DNA from: Dehalococcoidales bacterium
Lineage (GTDB): Bacteria > Chloroflexota > Dehalococcoidia > Dehalococcoidales > GCA-2688105
Length of the DNA: 37,004 nt
Assembly: GCA_002688105.1 (NCBI GenBank)
Contig: NZBQ01000022.1
Span: forward strand, 1 to 37,004
Reading direction: 5' to 3'
In this document: one piece after another, positions 21,581 through 33,750 of the stretch
Numbering within the stretch: position 1 is the first letter of the stretch
Layout: the number at the start of each line of letters is the position of its first letter
Made by a program: the position numbers and the translations under genes
The notes under the pieces: generated by a model
Told to the model about the DNA's origin: nothing
Seen by the model: the letters and a program-made list of their open reading frames with translations, nothing else
Databases searched by the model: none

Positions 21581-24500
21581 CTAGATAGCTAGTATCTCTG
21601 TGTCCTCCCCATCTTCTTTATCTTCTTTACTGACTTCTTCACTACCTTCCTCAATAGCTAATAACTCCGGCACCTCTAACTCTTCCGGGGCCTCTTCAGC
21701 AACCGATTGACCAGCCGGAATCAGTCTGCCAATGATTACATTTTCCTTAAGCCCCGTTAGCCTATCTATCTTGCCGGAAACTGCGGCTTCGGTAAGCACC
21801 CTAGTGGTCTCCTGGAAAGAAGCTGCTGCCAGCCAGCTATCGGTACTTAGCGAGGCTCTGGTTACACCCATTAACACCGTATGGGCAGTAGCTGGCTCAC
21901 CTCCTTCAGCCAGCACCTTGGCATTAATATCCTCATAATGGAATCTATCTATCAACTCCCCGGGCACTAGGTCAGTATCACCCGAGGAATCAATACGCAC
22001 CTTGGACAGCATCTGATGGACGATAACTTCAATATGCTTATCGTTTATACTCACCCCCTGGGAGCGATATACCTTTTGCACTTCTTCCACCAAGTGCCGC
22101 TGGACTACCTCCCTACCTAGAATATGCAGTATATCCTGTGGGTTAATAGTGCCATCCGTAAGTTGCTGTCCGGCTTTTACCTGGTCTCTGTCTTGAACAC
22201 GAATATGAGTGGCCGCCGGAACAACATACTCCCGCTCCTCTTCCTCCTCATATATGATAGACAACCGTCCATCTTCAATAACTACCTTACCCGTCACACG
22301 AGCCAGAATAGGTTGAGTTTCAGTAGTCAGGGCGGCTGATTTTGATTTTGATTTAGGTTTAGCCTCAGGGGCTGGGCCGGCTAGCACGATTCCTATATCC
22401 ACCTGCTGACCATTGTCCACCAGAACCTGCCAGCCAGAGGGCAGGGAATATTCATCCTGGAATGCCTCAGAACTGGTAACCTTAATTATCTTCCTATCCT
22501 CACTGTGAATTACCTCAGCCATTCCGTCTATCTCGGAGAGAATAGCTTGAGCTTTAGGGATTCTTACCTCAAAGAGTTCCTCTACCCTGGGCAGACCGCT
22601 GGTGATATCGAGTTCTACCACGCCGCCAGTGTGAAAGGTGCGCAGGGTTAGCTGGGTGCCAGGCTCACCAATGCTCTGAGCGGCAATTATGCCTACTGCC
22701 GTGTTGAGGTCAACCAGATGCCCGCGGGCGAGGTCCCTACCGTAGCATCGCTGACAGGCACCCTGCTTAGACAGACAGATAAGAGGTGACCTGACATGAA
22801 CCTTTTCTATCCCAGCCACCATAATTTCACTTGCTTTCTGTTCATCAATTTCCTCATTCCGGTCAACAATGGTGTCTCCAGTTTGGGAGTTAACCACTTT
22901 GCTGGCCGCCAGCCGACCCGTCATTCGCTCAGCCAGCGATGGTAGTAGCCCCTTTTCCTGTGGTTCAGATACCCATAAACCATCGGTAGTGCCACAATCC
23001 TCCTGAAGAGTGATAACATCCTGGGCAATATCAATAAGTCGCCTGGTGAGATAGCCGCTGCCTGACGTTCTTAAGGCAGTATCGGCTAGCCCCTTACGAG
23101 CGCCATGAGTAGAGATAAAGTATTCCAGAACGCTAAGCCCTTCACGGAGGCTCGCCTTAATCGGCAGGTCAATTATTTTGCCGGAGGGATTAGTCATCAA
23201 TCCCCGCATCCCCGCCATCTGCCTAATCTGGGAAATATTACCCTTTGCCCCTGATGTCGCCATCACATAGATACCACCGTAGCGGTCAAGAGACTTAGAG
23301 ATGGTATCAGTAATCCTATCAGTAGTTTCCATCCACGCTTCTATAACGCCATTATACCTTTCATCCTCAGTAATTAAGCCTCGGTGATACTGATCTTCAA
23401 CGAGGGTAGCCTTTTCCTCAGTCTCTTTTATCAGCTCTGGTTTACTCTGAGGAACTTCAATATCGCTCATGGCAACGGTAATCCCTGATTTAGTGGCGTA
23501 GTAGAAGCCCAGCTTCTTGATATTGTCCAGTACCACTGCCATATCATCATTGCTTAGTATCTTATAGCAGTCGGTTACTATCTGCTTCAAGCTTGACTTA
23601 TCAATTGCTTTGTTGTAGAAGTCTAGCTCTCGAGGCAAAGCCTCATTAAAGATGATACGGCCCACGCTGGTCTTAATCCTTTGCCCGTCTTTTTCCTGAT
23701 CCCTGACCTCAATCTCAACCCTAAGGTCAACAACGCCAAGGTCATGAGCAAGCTTCGCATCCTCAAAGCTACCAAATATCCTGCCTTCCCCTTTGCCCCC
23801 GGGCCTGATATCAGTCAGGTAATAGCAGCCGAGAACCATATCCAGGGTTGGGGTTACTACTGGCTCACCACAGCTTGGCAGCAGCATATTGCGCGTGCTG
23901 AGTATCATTTCCCTGGCCTCCTTAACCGCCGCCTTGGACAGAGGAATATGAACTGCCATCTGGTCACCATCAAAATCAGCATTGAAAGCAACACATACCA
24001 GGGGGTGAATCTGGATGGCACTACCATCAATGAGCACTGGCTCAAAAGCCTGAATGCTCAGTCGGTGCAGGGTGGGAGCCCGGTTGAGTAATACCGGCCG
24101 CTCATGAATAACTTCCTCCAGTACATCATATACCTCTGGTTTAGCCCTTTCCACCAGTCGTCGGGCATTCTTAATGTTATAGGCAAGGCCTTGCTCCATC
24201 AGCCGACGCATAACAAAGGGTTTGAATAGCTCCAGAGCCATCCGTCTGGGCAAACCACACTGATAAAGCTTGAGCTCCGGGCCAACCACAATGACCGAGC
24301 GTCCGCTATAGTCAACTCGCTTACCTAACAGATTTTGACGAAAGCGCCCCTGTTTACCCCTGAGCATGTCAGAAAGCGACTTCAACTTATGATTACCATT
24401 AACCGAGACGGCTCGTCCCCTCCTACCATTATCAATGAGGGAATCGACCGCCTCCTGGAGCATCCGCTTCTCATTGCGAATGATTATTTCTGGAGCCTCT

Positions 24501-25516
24501 ATCTCCAGCAAGTGGCGTAATCGGTTATTACGGTTAATAACCCGCCGATACAGGTCATTGAGGTCGCTAGTGGCGAATCTACCTCCGTCCAACTGAACCA
24601 TCGGTCGAAGGTCAGGAGGTAGAACCGGCAACACAGTTAACATCATCCACTCCGATTTATTGCCACTGCGGCGAAAAGCTTCCACTACCTGTAGTTGCTT
24701 GCTTGCCTTCCTACGACGTTGACCTGAAGTGGAACGGGTTTCCTGAAGTAACTGGTTACGCATTTCACCGAGGTTAATCCCCTTAAGAACCTGGATAATA
24801 GCTTCGGATCCCATCCTCGCCTCAAACACCTGGTCATATTTCTGTTTGCGCTCCCGATAATGATTCTCAGTAAGTAGGGCGCATTCCCTGAGGTCCTTTA
24901 GTTGTTCCACATCGGCGGCAAGCTGCTCTTCCAACTGCGCCCTTTCCTCAGCAAAATTTCGCCGAAGCTGGTTTACTTCCTCTACCGTGGCTGCCTCCAT
25001 TTCGTCGATTCTGGCCTCAAGTGTGACTTGGCGCTCAGCTATTGCCTGAGAGCAGTTTCCCTCAAGCTGTTCCACCGCTTCCTGGCGTGCCTTCTCATCT
25101 ATGGAGGTAATGAGATAATGGGAAAAGTATAGAACACGCTCCAGGCTTCGTGGGGATAGGTCAAGAAGCAGCCCTACCCGGCTAGGCGTCCCCTTAGCGA
25201 ACCAGATATGACTCACCGGGCATGCCAGTTCAATATGTCCCATCCGCTCTCGACGCACCTTGGCTCTGGCCACCTCAACGCCACACTTATCACAAATAAC
25301 TCCCTTATAGCGTATCCTTTTATACTTACCACAAGCACATTCGAAGTCCTTAGTTGGACCAAAGATCCGCTCGCAGAAAAGCCCGTCCCTTTCTGGCTTC
25401 AGAGTACGATAGTTAATAGTCTCCGGCTTGGTTACCTCACCGTACGACCAGCTCCTAATCTGCTCCGGTGAAGCTAGTGAGATACGAACAGCATCAAAAT
25501 CATTAACCTCAAACAT
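21581..25516 (-). CDS. rpoC: DNA-directed RNA polymerase subunit beta'
   Basis: The large catalytic subunit. Zinc site 1 is [20 protein letters not shown] (Cys60, 62, 75, 78). The catalytic magnesium motif NADFDGDQM lies at residues 512-520. [20 protein letters not shown] is the second zinc site, and [17 protein letters not shown] belongs to the trigger-loop region. The coiled coil at about 150-235 is Glu-rich. At 1311 residues it is of normal size without a large lineage insertion. The C-terminal tail (about 45 residues) is strongly acidic, with [17 protein letters not shown]. Its ATG overlaps the end of rpoB by 8 bases (ATGTTTGA), giving translational coupling. Confidence 0.98.
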   Translation of the reverse strand: MFEVNDFDAVRISLASPEQIRSWSYGEVTKPETINYRTLKPERDGLFCERIFGPTKDFECACGKYKRIRYKGVICDKCGVEVARAKVRRERMGHIELACPVSHIWFAKGTPSRVGLLLDLSPRSLERVLYFSHYLITSIDEKARQEAVEQLEGNCSQAIAERQVTLEARIDEMEAATVEEVNQLRRNFAEERAQLEEQLAADVEQLKDLRECALLTENHYRERKQKYDQVFEARMGSEAIIQVLKGINLGEMRNQLLQETRSTSGQRRRKASKQLQVVEAFRRSGNKSEWMMLTVLPVLPPDLRPMVQLDGGRFATSDLNDLYRRVINRNNRLRHLLEIEAPEIIIRNEKRMLQEAVDSLIDNGRRGRAVSVNGNHKLKSLSDMLRGKQGRFRQNLLGKRVDYSGRSVIVVGPELKLYQCGLPRRMALELFKPFVMRRLMEQGLAYNIKNARRLVERAKPEVYDVLEEVIHERPVLLNRAPTLHRLSIQAFEPVLIDGSAIQIHPLVCVAFNADFDGDQMAVHIPLSKAAVKEAREMILSTRNMLLPSCGEPVVTPTLDMVLGCYYLTDIRPGGKGEGRIFGSFEDAKLAHDLGVVDLRVEIEVRDQEKDGQRIKTSVGRIIFNEALPRELDFYNKAIDKSSLKQIVTDCYKILSNDDMAVVLDNIKKLGFYYATKSGITVAMSDIEVPQSKPELIKETEEKATLVEDQYHRGLITEDERYNGVIEAWMETTDRITDTISKSLDRYGGIYVMATSGAKGNISQIRQMAGMRGLMTNPSGKIIDLPIKASLREGLSVLEYFISTHGARKGLADTALRTSGSGYLTRRLIDIAQDVITLQEDCGTTDGLWVSEPQEKGLLPSLAERMTGRLAASKVVNSQTGDTIVDRNEEIDEQKASEIMVAGIEKVHVRSPLICLSKQGACQRCYGRDLARGHLVDLNTAVGIIAAQSIGEPGTQLTLRTFHTGGVVELDITSGLPRVEELFEVRIPKAQAILSEIDGMAEVIHSEDRKIIKVTSSEAFQDEYSLPSGWQVLVDNGQQVDIGIVLAGPAPEAKPKSKSKSAALTTETQPILARVTGKVVIEDGRLSIIYEEEEEREYVVPAATHIRVQDRDQVKAGQQLTDGTINPQDILHILGREVVQRHLVEEVQKVYRSQGVSINDKHIEVIVHQMLSKVRIDSSGDTDLVPGELIDRFHYEDINAKVLAEGGEPATAHTVLMGVTRASLSTDSWLAAASFQETTRVLTEAAVSGKIDRLTGLKENVIIGRLIPAGQSVAEEAPEELEVPELLAIEEGSEEVSKEDKEDGEDTEILAI

Positions 25517-28500
25517 TTTCTTCCCTTACCTCCCCTAAAGTCTGGTCTTCACTAATCTCACCCTCCGGCTCCGGTTTAGAGACCTCCCCACTTTCTTCAA
25601 TGGGCGTCGCCTTGTCTTCGGTCACCTCAATTAAAGCCTGACCTTCTCCAATCTCACCCTCCGGCTCCGGTTTAGAAACTTCCCCACTGCCTTCAACAGG
25701 AGCTGCCCTTTCCTCTTCATTAATCACCTCAACGGCAAGACCTAAGCTTTGCAATTCCTTAACCAGTACCCTGAATGATTCCGGCACTCCGGGTTGGAGA
25801 ATATCCTCATTCTTAACTATAGCCTCATAGGTTTTGGCTCGACCGGTCACATCATCTGACTTGATAGTCAGAATTTCCTGAAGGTTGTGAGCGGCGCCAT
25901 AAGCCTCAAGCGTCCATACCTCCATCTCACCAAAGCGTTGACCACCGAATTGAGCCTTGCCACCCAGAGGCTGTTGCGTAATTAAGGAGTATGGTCCAGT
26001 AGAGCGGGCGTGAACCTTATCCTCAACCAGGTGAATTAACTTCATCATATAGATGTTGCCCACCGTTACCGGCTGGCTAAATGACTCACCACTACATCCG
26101 TCAATAAGTGTAACCTTGCCCATAATAGGTGGTGAGAGATCCTTCTCCGTCTTTACCTTAGCTACAACCTGTTCCAACTCTTCCCGGTTCAGGTCTCGAC
26201 CGGCTATACCCAGCTCCTCGAGCCATAGTCGCAGGCAAACCTCTTTTGCCTCTCCGGGATAATCATCGCTAAACACTCTATCATTGTCAAAGCCCTGATT
26301 CTCAAGCCATACCTTAACCAGCTCCAGTTGCCCGGTGGGATCCCCATCACCAGACTCAAGATTTACCGCTCCTGCCTTTTGAGCCAACCAGGCTCTGGCT
26401 AAGGAATCCTCAATAGCAATATCGTCGTAACCACCAAAGACGGGGGTAAGCGCCTTGAAGCCTAACATCTGAGCCGCCCAACCCAGATGTGTTTCCAGAA
26501 CCTGCCCAATATTCATCCGTGATGGGACACCTATAGGATTAAGGATAATATCTACCGGGGTGCCATCAGGAAGGAAAGGCATATCCTCAGCCGGGGCTAC
26601 GATGGAAATGACCCCTTTATTGCCGTGTCGTCCCGCTAGCTTATCCCCTACCGAAATCTTGCGCTTCTGGGCAACCCAGACCTGCACCCATTGGTTAACC
26701 CCAGCAGGTAGCTCATCACCAGAGAAAACCTTAACATTAATCACCTTGCCCCACTCACCGTGAGGCACTCGTAGAGAGGTATCTTTCACCTCCCGGGCTT
26801 TCTCACCAAAAATAGCCCGCAGTAGTTTCTCCTCAGCCGATAGCTCAGTCTCCCCCCTTGGAGTGATTTTACCGACGAGTATATCGTCCGGATTTACCGT
26901 AGCGCCAATCCGAATAATGCCATACTCATCAAGCTCACGCAGATTTTCTTCGCCCACATTGGGTATATCCCTAGTGATTTCTTCAGTCCCTAACTTGGTA
27001 TCTCGTGCCTCTACCTCATATTTCGAAATATGAATGGAAGTAAACCTATCACGCTCGGCCAGACGACTGCTAACGATAATAGCATCCTCAAAGTTATAAC
27101 CTTTCCAACTCATAAAGGCACAAAGCATATTTTGCCCCAGCGCCAGTTCTCCCTGCTCAGTAGCTGAACTATCAACTAGAACCTGTCCCGACTCTACTCG
27201 GTCACCCTTGTTTACTATGGGACGCTGGTTAATGCAAGTCCCTTGGTTAGTGCGCACAAACTTCATTAGCTGGTATGTGTCCTTATTGCCATCATCCCTA
27301 ATAACCTCAATTTGTGAACTGTCAACCGAGGTTACCGCTCCAGCCTTCTGGGCGAAGAGCACCTGTCCGCTATATTTGGCGGTCTCCATTTCCATACCGG
27401 TAGCTACCAGAGGTGCTTCAGGGCGAAGCAACGGCCCCGCCTGCCGCTGCATATTAGCCCCCATAAGAGCACGATTAGCATCGTTATGCTCCAGGAAGGG
27501 TATCAGTGATGTGGCGACACTGACTATCTGTTTGGGTGATACATCCATAAAATCAATACTATCGGGCACTTCCCTCAGGTAACGGTCACCCAATCTGGCT
27601 TCAACCTTTTCATCAACGAACTGATTATTTTGGTCAAGCTTGACGTTAGCCTGAGCAATGGTAAATTTATCCTCTTTATCAGCCGATAGGTAAACGACAT
27701 CATCAGAGACAAAAGGCACCACTTTTACAGTTGTAGAAGACAGGCGATGTAGCTTGGCAGCTAGCTGAGGAGTAATAGTCACCCCAGCTTCTACCACGGT
27801 GTTACCACTTTTATTAAGCACCGCTTCCCGGGTTATCTTACCCACCAACCCTTCATGGGTATTACTCACCTCGGAGGTAACCCGGCGGTATGGTGTTTCA
27901 ATAAAACCATACTGATTAACCACGCCATATGTAGCCAGAGAACCAATCAGACCGATGTTAGGTCCCTCTGGTGTCTCAATGGGGCAGATTCTACCGTAGT
28001 GAGAGAAGTGGACATCCCGAACCTCAAAGCCAGCGCGTTCGCGAGATAGACCTCCCGGACCCATAGCTGATAGACGACGCTTATGAGTTAGTTCTGCCAA
28101 GGGATTAGTTTGGTCCATAAACTGTGATAGCTGTGAGCCGCCAAAGAATTCCCTGATAGCGGCCACTACGGGGCGAGTGTTAACCAGAGCCGCAGCTGTA
28201 ACTGCCTCCGTGCTGATAATGTTCATCCGCTCCTTAGCTACCCGCTCCAAGCGAGCCAAACCAACACGAAACTGGATTTGAACCAGTTCACCAACAGTAC
28301 GCACCCGTCGATTGCCTAGGTGGTCAATATCATCGGGGGTGTCACTGCCATTATTAATCATAATGAGGCGCCTGGTTATCTCTACAATGTCTTCCTTGTC
28401 TAGAGCTCGTATCTTTTTCGTATCATCAAGTCCCAATCGCTTATCAAGCTTATAGCGACCTACCTTGCCAAGGTCATAATGGGCGGGATTAAAGAACAGA

Positions 28501-29306
28501 TTGTTTACTAGTTTTCTGGCATTCTCAATATTAGGCGGGTCACCAGGACGCAACTTCTTATAGATATCAATTAGCGCCTCTGACTCATCCGTAATTGAAG
28601 GCTCACGTTCTATAGCCGACTTAATAAACTGGTGTTCCGGAGAATCATCCTCAGGGAACAGGTTGAGCAGTTGCTCATCACTGCTGTAACCGATAGCACG
28701 TAGCAGCGTAGTAACCGAAACCCTCCGTTTACCGTCTATCTTAGCTGAGATTACATTCCGGTTGCTGGTCTCAAACTCCAGCCAAGACCCACGGGTAGGG
28801 ATTAGCTTAGCTTGGCACAATTCGCGCCCACTACTGGCGTCCTCAGCCAGGGTGAAATAAACGCCAGGAGAACGGATTAACTGGCTCACTACTACCCGTT
28901 CAGCACCACTGGTGATAAAGGTGCCTTTAGCTGTCATTAGGGGAACATCACCAAAAAATAATTCCTGTTCTTTGATTTCTCCCGTTGCTTTAACCAGCAA
29001 CCGTGTCTTAATATAGAGCGGAGCTGAGTAAGTCAGGTCTCGCTGGCGACACTCTTGCTCAGAGTGACGAGGGCTACGGAATTCGTAGCCGACAAAGCCC
29101 AACGCCAGCCTGTTGCCGGTGAAATCCTCAATAGGAGAAACCTCCTCCAGTAACTGCATCAGCCCCTCTTCCTGAAACCACTGAAACGAGTCTAGCTGAA
29201 CTTTGATCAAATTAGGAACATCTAGTATCTGGGGTAAGCTGGCATAAGATTTTCTAGAAACGAGGGGTGCTCTACTTTCAGTATGCGCTGACGCCATAAA
29301 AACCAT
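25509..29306 (-). CDS. rpoB: DNA-directed RNA polymerase subunit beta
   Basis: At 1265 residues all core regions are present: PGVYFTL near the lobe, the rifampicin region [67 protein letters not shown] (wild-type-like), [21 protein letters not shown], and [30 protein letters not shown]. After the normal end ([16 protein letters not shown]) there is a ~70-residue acidic tail with a duplicated unit containing [13 protein letters not shown]. Start ATG 29306 has AGGG about 7 bases upstream. It leads rpoB-rpoC from the promoter at 29441-29469. rplJ/rplL are not upstream. Confidence 0.98.
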   Translation of the reverse strand: MVFMASAHTESRAPLVSRKSYASLPQILDVPNLIKVQLDSFQWFQEEGLMQLLEEVSPIEDFTGNRLALGFVGYEFRSPRHSEQECRQRDLTYSAPLYIKTRLLVKATGEIKEQELFFGDVPLMTAKGTFITSGAERVVVSQLIRSPGVYFTLAEDASSGRELCQAKLIPTRGSWLEFETSNRNVISAKIDGKRRVSVTTLLRAIGYSSDEQLLNLFPEDDSPEHQFIKSAIEREPSITDESEALIDIYKKLRPGDPPNIENARKLVNNLFFNPAHYDLGKVGRYKLDKRLGLDDTKKIRALDKEDIVEITRRLIMINNGSDTPDDIDHLGNRRVRTVGELVQIQFRVGLARLERVAKERMNIISTEAVTAAALVNTRPVVAAIREFFGGSQLSQFMDQTNPLAELTHKRRLSAMGPGGLSRERAGFEVRDVHFSHYGRICPIETPEGPNIGLIGSLATYGVVNQYGFIETPYRRVTSEVSNTHEGLVGKITREAVLNKSGNTVVEAGVTITPQLAAKLHRLSSTTVKVVPFVSDDVVYLSADKEDKFTIAQANVKLDQNNQFVDEKVEARLGDRYLREVPDSIDFMDVSPKQIVSVATSLIPFLEHNDANRALMGANMQRQAGPLLRPEAPLVATGMEMETAKYSGQVLFAQKAGAVTSVDSSQIEVIRDDGNKDTYQLMKFVRTNQGTCINQRPIVNKGDRVESGQVLVDSSATEQGELALGQNMLCAFMSWKGYNFEDAIIVSSRLAERDRFTSIHISKYEVEARDTKLGTEEITRDIPNVGEENLRELDEYGIIRIGATVNPDDILVGKITPRGETELSAEEKLLRAIFGEKAREVKDTSLRVPHGEWGKVINVKVFSGDELPAGVNQWVQVWVAQKRKISVGDKLAGRHGNKGVISIVAPAEDMPFLPDGTPVDIILNPIGVPSRMNIGQVLETHLGWAAQMLGFKALTPVFGGYDDIAIEDSLARAWLAQKAGAVNLESGDGDPTGQLELVKVWLENQGFDNDRVFSDDYPGEAKEVCLRLWLEELGIAGRDLNREELEQVVAKVKTEKDLSPPIMGKVTLIDGCSGESFSQPVTVGNIYMMKLIHLVEDKVHARSTGPYSLITQQPLGGKAQFGGQRFGEMEVWTLEAYGAAHNLQEILTIKSDDVTGRAKTYEAIVKNEDILQPGVPESFRVLVKELQSLGLAVEVINEEERAAPVEGSGEVSKPEPEGEIGEGQALIEVTEDKATPIEESGEVSKPEPEGEISEDQTLGEVREENV
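25538..25700 (-). repeat. 96-bp in-frame tandem duplication in the rpoB tail
   Basis: AATCTCACCCTCCGGCTCCG with flanks occurs at 25554 and again at 25650, 37 of 39 bases matching, and similarity extends on both sides. It encodes a 32-residue acidic repeat, [13 protein letters not shown] with variable spacer. Confidence 0.8.
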
Positions 29307-29440
29307 ATCTAACCCTACTCCCTATACAGAATACAGAAATTGACACACTATTGTGGCACTAATTCAAAATAAGACCTGTGGCTAAAGAAAATGAAGAGAT
29401 ATAATAAGGTGAAACTTAAGGGGAATAATCACAAACACGT

Positions 29441-29469
29441 ATCATACTACTATTTTTAATATTTGTCAA
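29441..29469 (-). promoter_or_regulatory. rpoBC promoter
   Basis: Minus strand TTGACA (29469-29464), 17 bases, TATGAT (29446-29441). This predicts a leader of about 128 bases before the rpoB ATG. Confidence 0.75.
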
Positions 29470-29511
29470 TAGGTTTAGGTAAATTTTTTTGATTAATTCC
29501 ATAAAAACTTA

Positions 29512-29541
29512 TTGACAGCTATCCCTTGGCTATGGTAGACT
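29512..29541 (+). promoter_or_regulatory. Promoter of the rpsL-rpsG-fusA-S10 operon
   Basis: TTGACA (29512-29517), 18 bases, TAGACT (29536-29541), with transcript start expected near 29548. Its -35 box is about 43 bases from the -35 box of the divergent rpoBC promoter. Confidence 0.7.
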
Positions 29542-29620
29542 TCCCAATTAGCGCCTGATAATTCAGCTGCTAGTTGATAGGTTGAAATTAAGTGTTCAAT
29601 CTATGATGACAGCGTTTATT

Positions 29621-29645
29621 GGATGAGCTTTGGCTCATCCTTTAA
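29621..29645 (+). promoter_or_regulatory. Leader hairpin upstream of rpsL
   Basis: GGATGAGC (29621-29628) TTTG GCTCATCC (29633-29640), followed by TTTAAAATT, lies in the 5' leader about 30 bases before the start of rpsL. It resembles a weak attenuator or a protein-binding hairpin. Confidence 0.5.
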
Positions 29646-29671
29646 AATTGTGTGGGATAGGAGGGAGGCAA

Positions 29672-30103
29672 TTGCCTACTATTAATCAGCTTGTCCGCAA
29701 GGGACGCAAGAAGACGGCTAAGAAAACAAAAACGCCAGCCTTGCGGATCACCTATAATGCCTTAAAGAATAAGATGATACAAGGCAAGAGCTCTCCACAG
29801 AAGCGAGGGGTCTGTGTTCAGGTTAAGACTACTACCCCTAAGAAGCCTAATTCGGCACTGCGCAAGATAGCCAGGGTGAGGCTGACCAACGGGATGGAAG
29901 TAACCGCTTATATCCCTGGAGAGGGGCATGAGTTGCAGGAACACTCTGTTGTCCTGATTCGTGGAGGACGGGTGAAGGATTTACCCGGTGTTCGTTATCA
30001 TATTGTTCGAGGAGCACTCGATACCAGTGGTGTGGCTAACCGCCGTCAAGGTCGCAGCAAGTACGGAAGCAAACGAGCCAAAACCATGGATGAGGTTACT
30101 TAA
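29672..30103 (+). CDS. rpsL: 30S ribosomal protein S12
   Basis: S12 lines the decoding centre. The sequence [45 protein letters not shown] and [35 protein letters not shown] is unmistakable. The ORF track starts at 29630, but the family N-terminus and AGGAGGGAGG seven bases upstream fix the start at TTG 29672, giving 143 residues. It carries the insertion before SSPQKRG found in Gram-positive-type S12. PKKPNS has the wild-type lysines of the streptomycin region. First gene of the operon, 14 bases before rpsG. Confidence 0.97.
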   Translation: MPTINQLVRKGRKKTAKKTKTPALRITYNALKNKMIQGKSSPQKRGVCVQVKTTTPKKPNSALRKIARVRLTNGMEVTAYIPGEGHELQEHSVVLIRGGRVKDLPGVRYHIVRGALDTSGVANRRQGRSKYGSKRAKTMDEVT

Positions 30104-30117
30104 ATCAAGGAGATAAG

Positions 30118-30588
30118 ATGCCAAGACGAGCCCGAGTCATAAAAAGAAACATACCCCCTGATGCCAAGTATAACAATACCACCATAGCCAGGTTGATTAA
30201 TAAAATAATGATGCATGGTAAAAAGAGCACAGCCGAGAGAGTAATATATGATGCCCTGCAGATTATAGAGCAGCGGGAGTCAAAAGACCCGGTCAGTATC
30301 TTGGAACAGGCAGTAAAAAATGCCACGCCGCTGCTTGAAGTTAAGCCACGCCGTGTCGGCGGCGCTACCTATCAGGTACCAGTAGAGGTTAAAGCTGACC
30401 GTAGCTTTTCTCTAGCCCTACGCTGGCTGGTAACATCAGCCAGAGCCAGGGCGGGCAAATCTATGGCAGAGAAGCTGTCGGCTGAACTCAGTGATGCCTC
30501 AAAAAGGCAGGGGGCAACTATCAAAAAGCGTGACGATACTCATAGAATGGCTGAAGCTAATAGGGCTTTTGCTCACTACAGATGGTGA
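30118..30588 (+). CDS. rpsG: 30S ribosomal protein S7
   Basis: S7 nucleates assembly of the 30S head and contacts the E site. The 156-residue protein has [65 protein letters not shown] and [25 protein letters not shown], all typical. AAGGAG lies 6 bases before the ATG. It is followed by fusA after 70 bases. Confidence 0.97.
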   Translation: MPRRARVIKRNIPPDAKYNNTTIARLINKIMMHGKKSTAERVIYDALQIIEQRESKDPVSILEQAVKNATPLLEVKPRRVGGATYQVPVEVKADRSFSLALRWLVTSARARAGKSMAEKLSAELSDASKRQGATIKKRDDTHRMAEANRAFAHYRW

Positions 30589-30658
30589 GGGATTAGGAAT
30601 TATTACATCTAATGTTACCGTAAAAAAACCGGAAGCAGAAACACTCAAGGTAAGGGAG

Positions 30659-32740
30659 ATGACTGTGCCTAGGAGCTTCCCTTTAGAACGAATACGAAAC
30701 ATAGGCATCATTGCCCATATTGATGCTGGTAAGACCACTGTTACCGAAAGGATACTATACTACACCGGTCGTACCTACAAGATTGGTGATGTGGACGAAG
30801 GGACAGCGGTGATGGACTGGATGGAGCAGGAAAAAGAGCGCGGTATTACTATCACTGCGGCGGCTACCACCTGTTACTGGCAAGACCACCACATCAATAT
30901 CATCGACACTCCGGGACATGTAGACTTTACTGCTGAGGTAGAGAGGAGCCTTAGAGTATTGGATGGCGGGGTAGTGGTTTTTGATGCCGTGGCTGGAGTT
31001 GAGGCACAATCAGAGACAGTGTGGCGACAGGCTGATAGATACCAGGTGCCCAGGATTTGCTTCATCAATAAGATGGACCGAATTGGTGCCAACTTTAACC
31101 GTAGTTTGTCGATGATTAAAGAACGACTAAATGCCAACCCCTTGCCCATACAATTACCTCTAGGCATTGAAGCCTCACATGAGGGTGTTATCGACCTCAT
31201 AGAGGATAAGGTATGGAGGTTTAGTGATAAACTTGATTCAGAACCAACCGCAGCAGCTATTCCCGAGTCAGACCAAGCCAGATATACCGAGCTTCGCCAG
31301 GAACTTATTGAAAAACTGGCTGAAATCGATGACCACATTATGGCAGCTTATCTTGAGGGCAGTAGTATTACTGCTGCTGAGTTAAGAGCCGCCTTGAGGA
31401 GGGTAACCTTAGCCAATAAGGGAGTGCCTATTCTCTGCGGCAGTGCCCTGAGAAATAAGGGCATTCAGCCATTACTTGACGCCATCGTAAGCTATCTTCC
31501 CTCCCCGTTAGATATGCCACCGGTAAAGGCTATTAATACCAGAGCCGGAACCGAGGTACTTTACCCTGCCAAAGATGACTCCCCCTTTACCGCCCTAGCC
31601 TTCAAGGTAGTCTCAGACCCCTTTATGGGTAGACTGGTTTATCTCAGGGTGTATTCGGGCAGAGTAAAGGCGGGAGCACAGGTATTCAACTCAACCCGAG
31701 GCAAGAGAGAGCGCCTGGGACGACTATTATCAATGCATGCCAACCACCGTGAGGAGGTAACTAAAGCCGACACCGGGGCTATTGTAGCCACTCTAGGTCT
31801 TAAGAATACCTTTACCGGCGATACCCTGTGCCCTCCTTCCCAACCTATACTTCTCGAAGCTATTCGCTTCCCCGAACCGGTTCTCTCTATTGCCATTGAG
31901 CCCAAAACCAGGGCTGACCAGGACAAAATGGATGGAGCCCTGCAAAAGCTGAGCGAGGAAGACCCTACCTTTAAGGTGAACTACAATCAGGAGACGGGGC
32001 AGACAATTATCTCGGGTATGGGCGAACTCCACCTGGAGGTCATATTAAATAGACTGCTCAGTGAATTCAAGGTGGGAGCTAAGGCAGGTAATCCTCGGGT
32101 TGCCTATAAGGAAGCCATTACTACACCGGTAGAGGCTGAAGGCAGATTTGTTCGGCAAACCGGAGGCCACGGCCAATACGGTCATGTTTATCTCAAGCTT
32201 GAGCCTATGGAGCGTGGTAGCGGCTTTCAATTTATAGAAAAAATTAAAGGTGGTACTATACCCAAGCAATATATCCCGGCCGTGAAGACTGGTATCAAAG
32301 AAGCTATGGAGACAGGAGTATTGGCTGGCTATCCTGTGGTTGATGTTAAAGCCACCATGTACGACGGTAGCTATCATGAGGTCGATTCTTCAGAAATAGC
32401 CTTTAGAATGGCTGGCTCCATGGCTCTTAAAGATGGTGTTCGTAAAGCCAAACCTATCCTTTTAGAGCCTATTATGAGACTGGAAGTAGTGTTGCCGGAG
32501 CAGTTTCTTGGTGAAGTAATCGGTGACCTCAGTTCAAGAAGAGGACATATTGAGGCTATAGAAACCTATGAAGGAATGCGCGCGGTTCATGTCTTTGTTC
32601 CCTTAGCCGAGACCTTTGGCTATACCACCAGTCTCAGGTCATCAACCCAGGGCAGGGCTACACATTCTATGGAATTTTATCAATATCAAAAGCTACCAGA
32701 TGAACTAGCTGACCAGATTAAAACTACGATTAGAGAATAG
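30659..32740 (+). CDS. fusA: Elongation factor G
   Basis: The translocation GTPase. G1 is AHIDAGKTT (19-27), G2 region [16 protein letters not shown]3 DTPGHVDF, G4 NKMDR, and later [31 protein letters not shown] and the domain IV loop [15 protein letters not shown]. The ORF track runs back to 30491 across the end of rpsG; the family N-terminus ([20 protein letters not shown]) puts the start at ATG 30659, preceded by AAGGTAAGGGAG. This gives 693 residues, normal for EF-G. No tuf gene follows; rpsJ comes next after 35 bases. Confidence 0.97.
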   Translation: MTVPRSFPLERIRNIGIIAHIDAGKTTVTERILYYTGRTYKIGDVDEGTAVMDWMEQEKERGITITAAATTCYWQDHHINIIDTPGHVDFTAEVERSLRVLDGGVVVFDAVAGVEAQSETVWRQADRYQVPRICFINKMDRIGANFNRSLSMIKERLNANPLPIQLPLGIEASHEGVIDLIEDKVWRFSDKLDSEPTAAAIPESDQARYTELRQELIEKLAEIDDHIMAAYLEGSSITAAELRAALRRVTLANKGVPILCGSALRNKGIQPLLDAIVSYLPSPLDMPPVKAINTRAGTEVLYPAKDDSPFTALAFKVVSDPFMGRLVYLRVYSGRVKAGAQVFNSTRGKRERLGRLLSMHANHREEVTKADTGAIVATLGLKNTFTGDTLCPPSQPILLEAIRFPEPVLSIAIEPKTRADQDKMDGALQKLSEEDPTFKVNYNQETGQTIISGMGELHLEVILNRLLSEFKVGAKAGNPRVAYKEAITTPVEAEGRFVRQTGGHGQYGHVYLKLEPMERGSGFQFIEKIKGGTIPKQYIPAVKTGIKEAMETGVLAGYPVVDVKATMYDGSYHEVDSSEIAFRMAGSMALKDGVRKAKPILLEPIMRLEVVLPEQFLGEVIGDLSSRRGHIEAIETYEGMRAVHVFVPLAETFGYTTSLRSSTQGRATHSMEFYQYQKLPDELADQIKTTIRE

Positions 32741-32775
32741 TAAACTTTTCAGCATTTTGGTGAGGTATTTTTCAT

Positions 32776-33084
32776 ATGCCGAAACAGAAGATTCGTATTA
32801 AGCTAAAGGGTTTTGACCACAAAATACTCGACCAGTCTGCGGAGCAGATTGTAGCCGCCGTGGAGCGGACCGGAGCGATCGTTTCTGGACCGGTGCCTCT
32901 GCCTACCCATATCCAGAAGTTCAGCGTTATCCGTTCCCCATTTACAGACAAGGACTCTCAGGAACAGTTTGAAATCCGAACTCATAAGCGCCTTATCTAT
33001 ATCGTAGAGACGACCTCAAAAACAATAGACGCCCTGACCAGTCTGAACCTGCCGTCAGGAGTTGAGATAGATATTAAGTTATGA
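32776..33084 (+). CDS. rpsJ: 30S ribosomal protein S10
   Basis: The 102-residue protein matches S10 (NusE) throughout: [70 protein letters not shown] and [11 protein letters not shown]. It serves the 30S head and transcription antitermination with NusB. GGTGAGG lies 9 bases before the ATG. It opens the S10 block, joined here to the str block. Confidence 0.97.
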   Translation: MPKQKIRIKLKGFDHKILDQSAEQIVAAVERTGAIVSGPVPLPTHIQKFSVIRSPFTDKDSQEQFEIRTHKRLIYIVETTSKTIDALTSLNLPSGVEIDIKL

Positions 33085-33101
33085 AGAGTGTATGAACCGC
33101 T

Positions 33102-33746
33102 ATGTCCAAGACGACTGAAGATATGATTCAAGGTATTATTGGCAAAAAGCTAGGCATGACTCAGATATTCGAGGATAACGGTAAAGCTGAGGCAGTAACC
33201 GCTATTGAAACTGGACCGTGCCTGGTAACCCAGATTAAAACGAGGGACAAGGAAGGATATAATACTGCTCAGCTTGGATTTGGTCAAGCCAAACGGCTCA
33301 AGTCTCCTCAACTGGGACATCTCAAGGAGCTGGGACAGTTTAAGCATCTCCGAGAATTCAGGGTTAGCCACACCAAAGGTATTAAAGTCGGAGACAAGGT
33401 TAAGGTCAGCCTCTTTAAGGTGGGTGACCTGGTTGATATTACCGGGGTGTCAAAAGGAAAAGGTTTTGCTGGCGTAGTAAAACGCCACCACTTCAGCGGC
33501 GGACCCAAAACGCATGGGCAGTCCGACCGACATCGTCACCCGGGCTCTATAGGAGCTTCCGCTTCGCCAAGTAGAGTACTCAAAGGAACACGTATGGCAG
33601 GACATATGGGGAACAGGCGAGTGACAGTATGCCATCTGGAGGTCTTTGAAACTGACCCTGCCCGCAACCTGCTAGTGGTTAAGGGAGCAGTCCCTGGAGC
33701 TAAGAACGGACTACTATTAATAAAGAAATCAGGCGGGGAGGAGTAA
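33102..33746 (+). CDS. rplC: 50S ribosomal protein L3
   Basis: L3 is an early-assembly protein near the peptidyl transferase centre. IIGKKLGMTQIFEDNGKAEAVTAIE, the loop GFAGVVKRHHFSGGPKTHGQSDRHRHPGSIGASASPSRVLKGTRMAGHMGNRRVTV and the C-terminal VKGAVPGAKNGLLLIKKS are diagnostic. ATG 33102 adds seven residues (MSKTTED) before the classic MIQGIIGKKLGM start at 33123; neither has a strong ribosome binding site, so the start is uncertain. The upstream gene ends 17 bases earlier. Confidence 0.96.
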   Translation: MSKTTEDMIQGIIGKKLGMTQIFEDNGKAEAVTAIETGPCLVTQIKTRDKEGYNTAQLGFGQAKRLKSPQLGHLKELGQFKHLREFRVSHTKGIKVGDKVKVSLFKVGDLVDITGVSKGKGFAGVVKRHHFSGGPKTHGQSDRHRHPGSIGASASPSRVLKGTRMAGHMGNRRVTVCHLEVFETDPARNLLVVKGAVPGAKNGLLLIKKSGGEE

Positions 33747-33750
33747 GGAA

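Noticed and set aside
29630-29671. Upstream extension of rpsL in the ORF track ([14 protein letters not shown])
   Set aside because: It falls in the leader hairpin region; S12 starts at PTINQL behind AGGAGGGAGG.
30491-30658. Upstream extension of fusA in the ORF track
   Set aside because: It overlaps rpsG in another frame, and the EF-G N-terminus and ribosome binding site point to ATG 30659.
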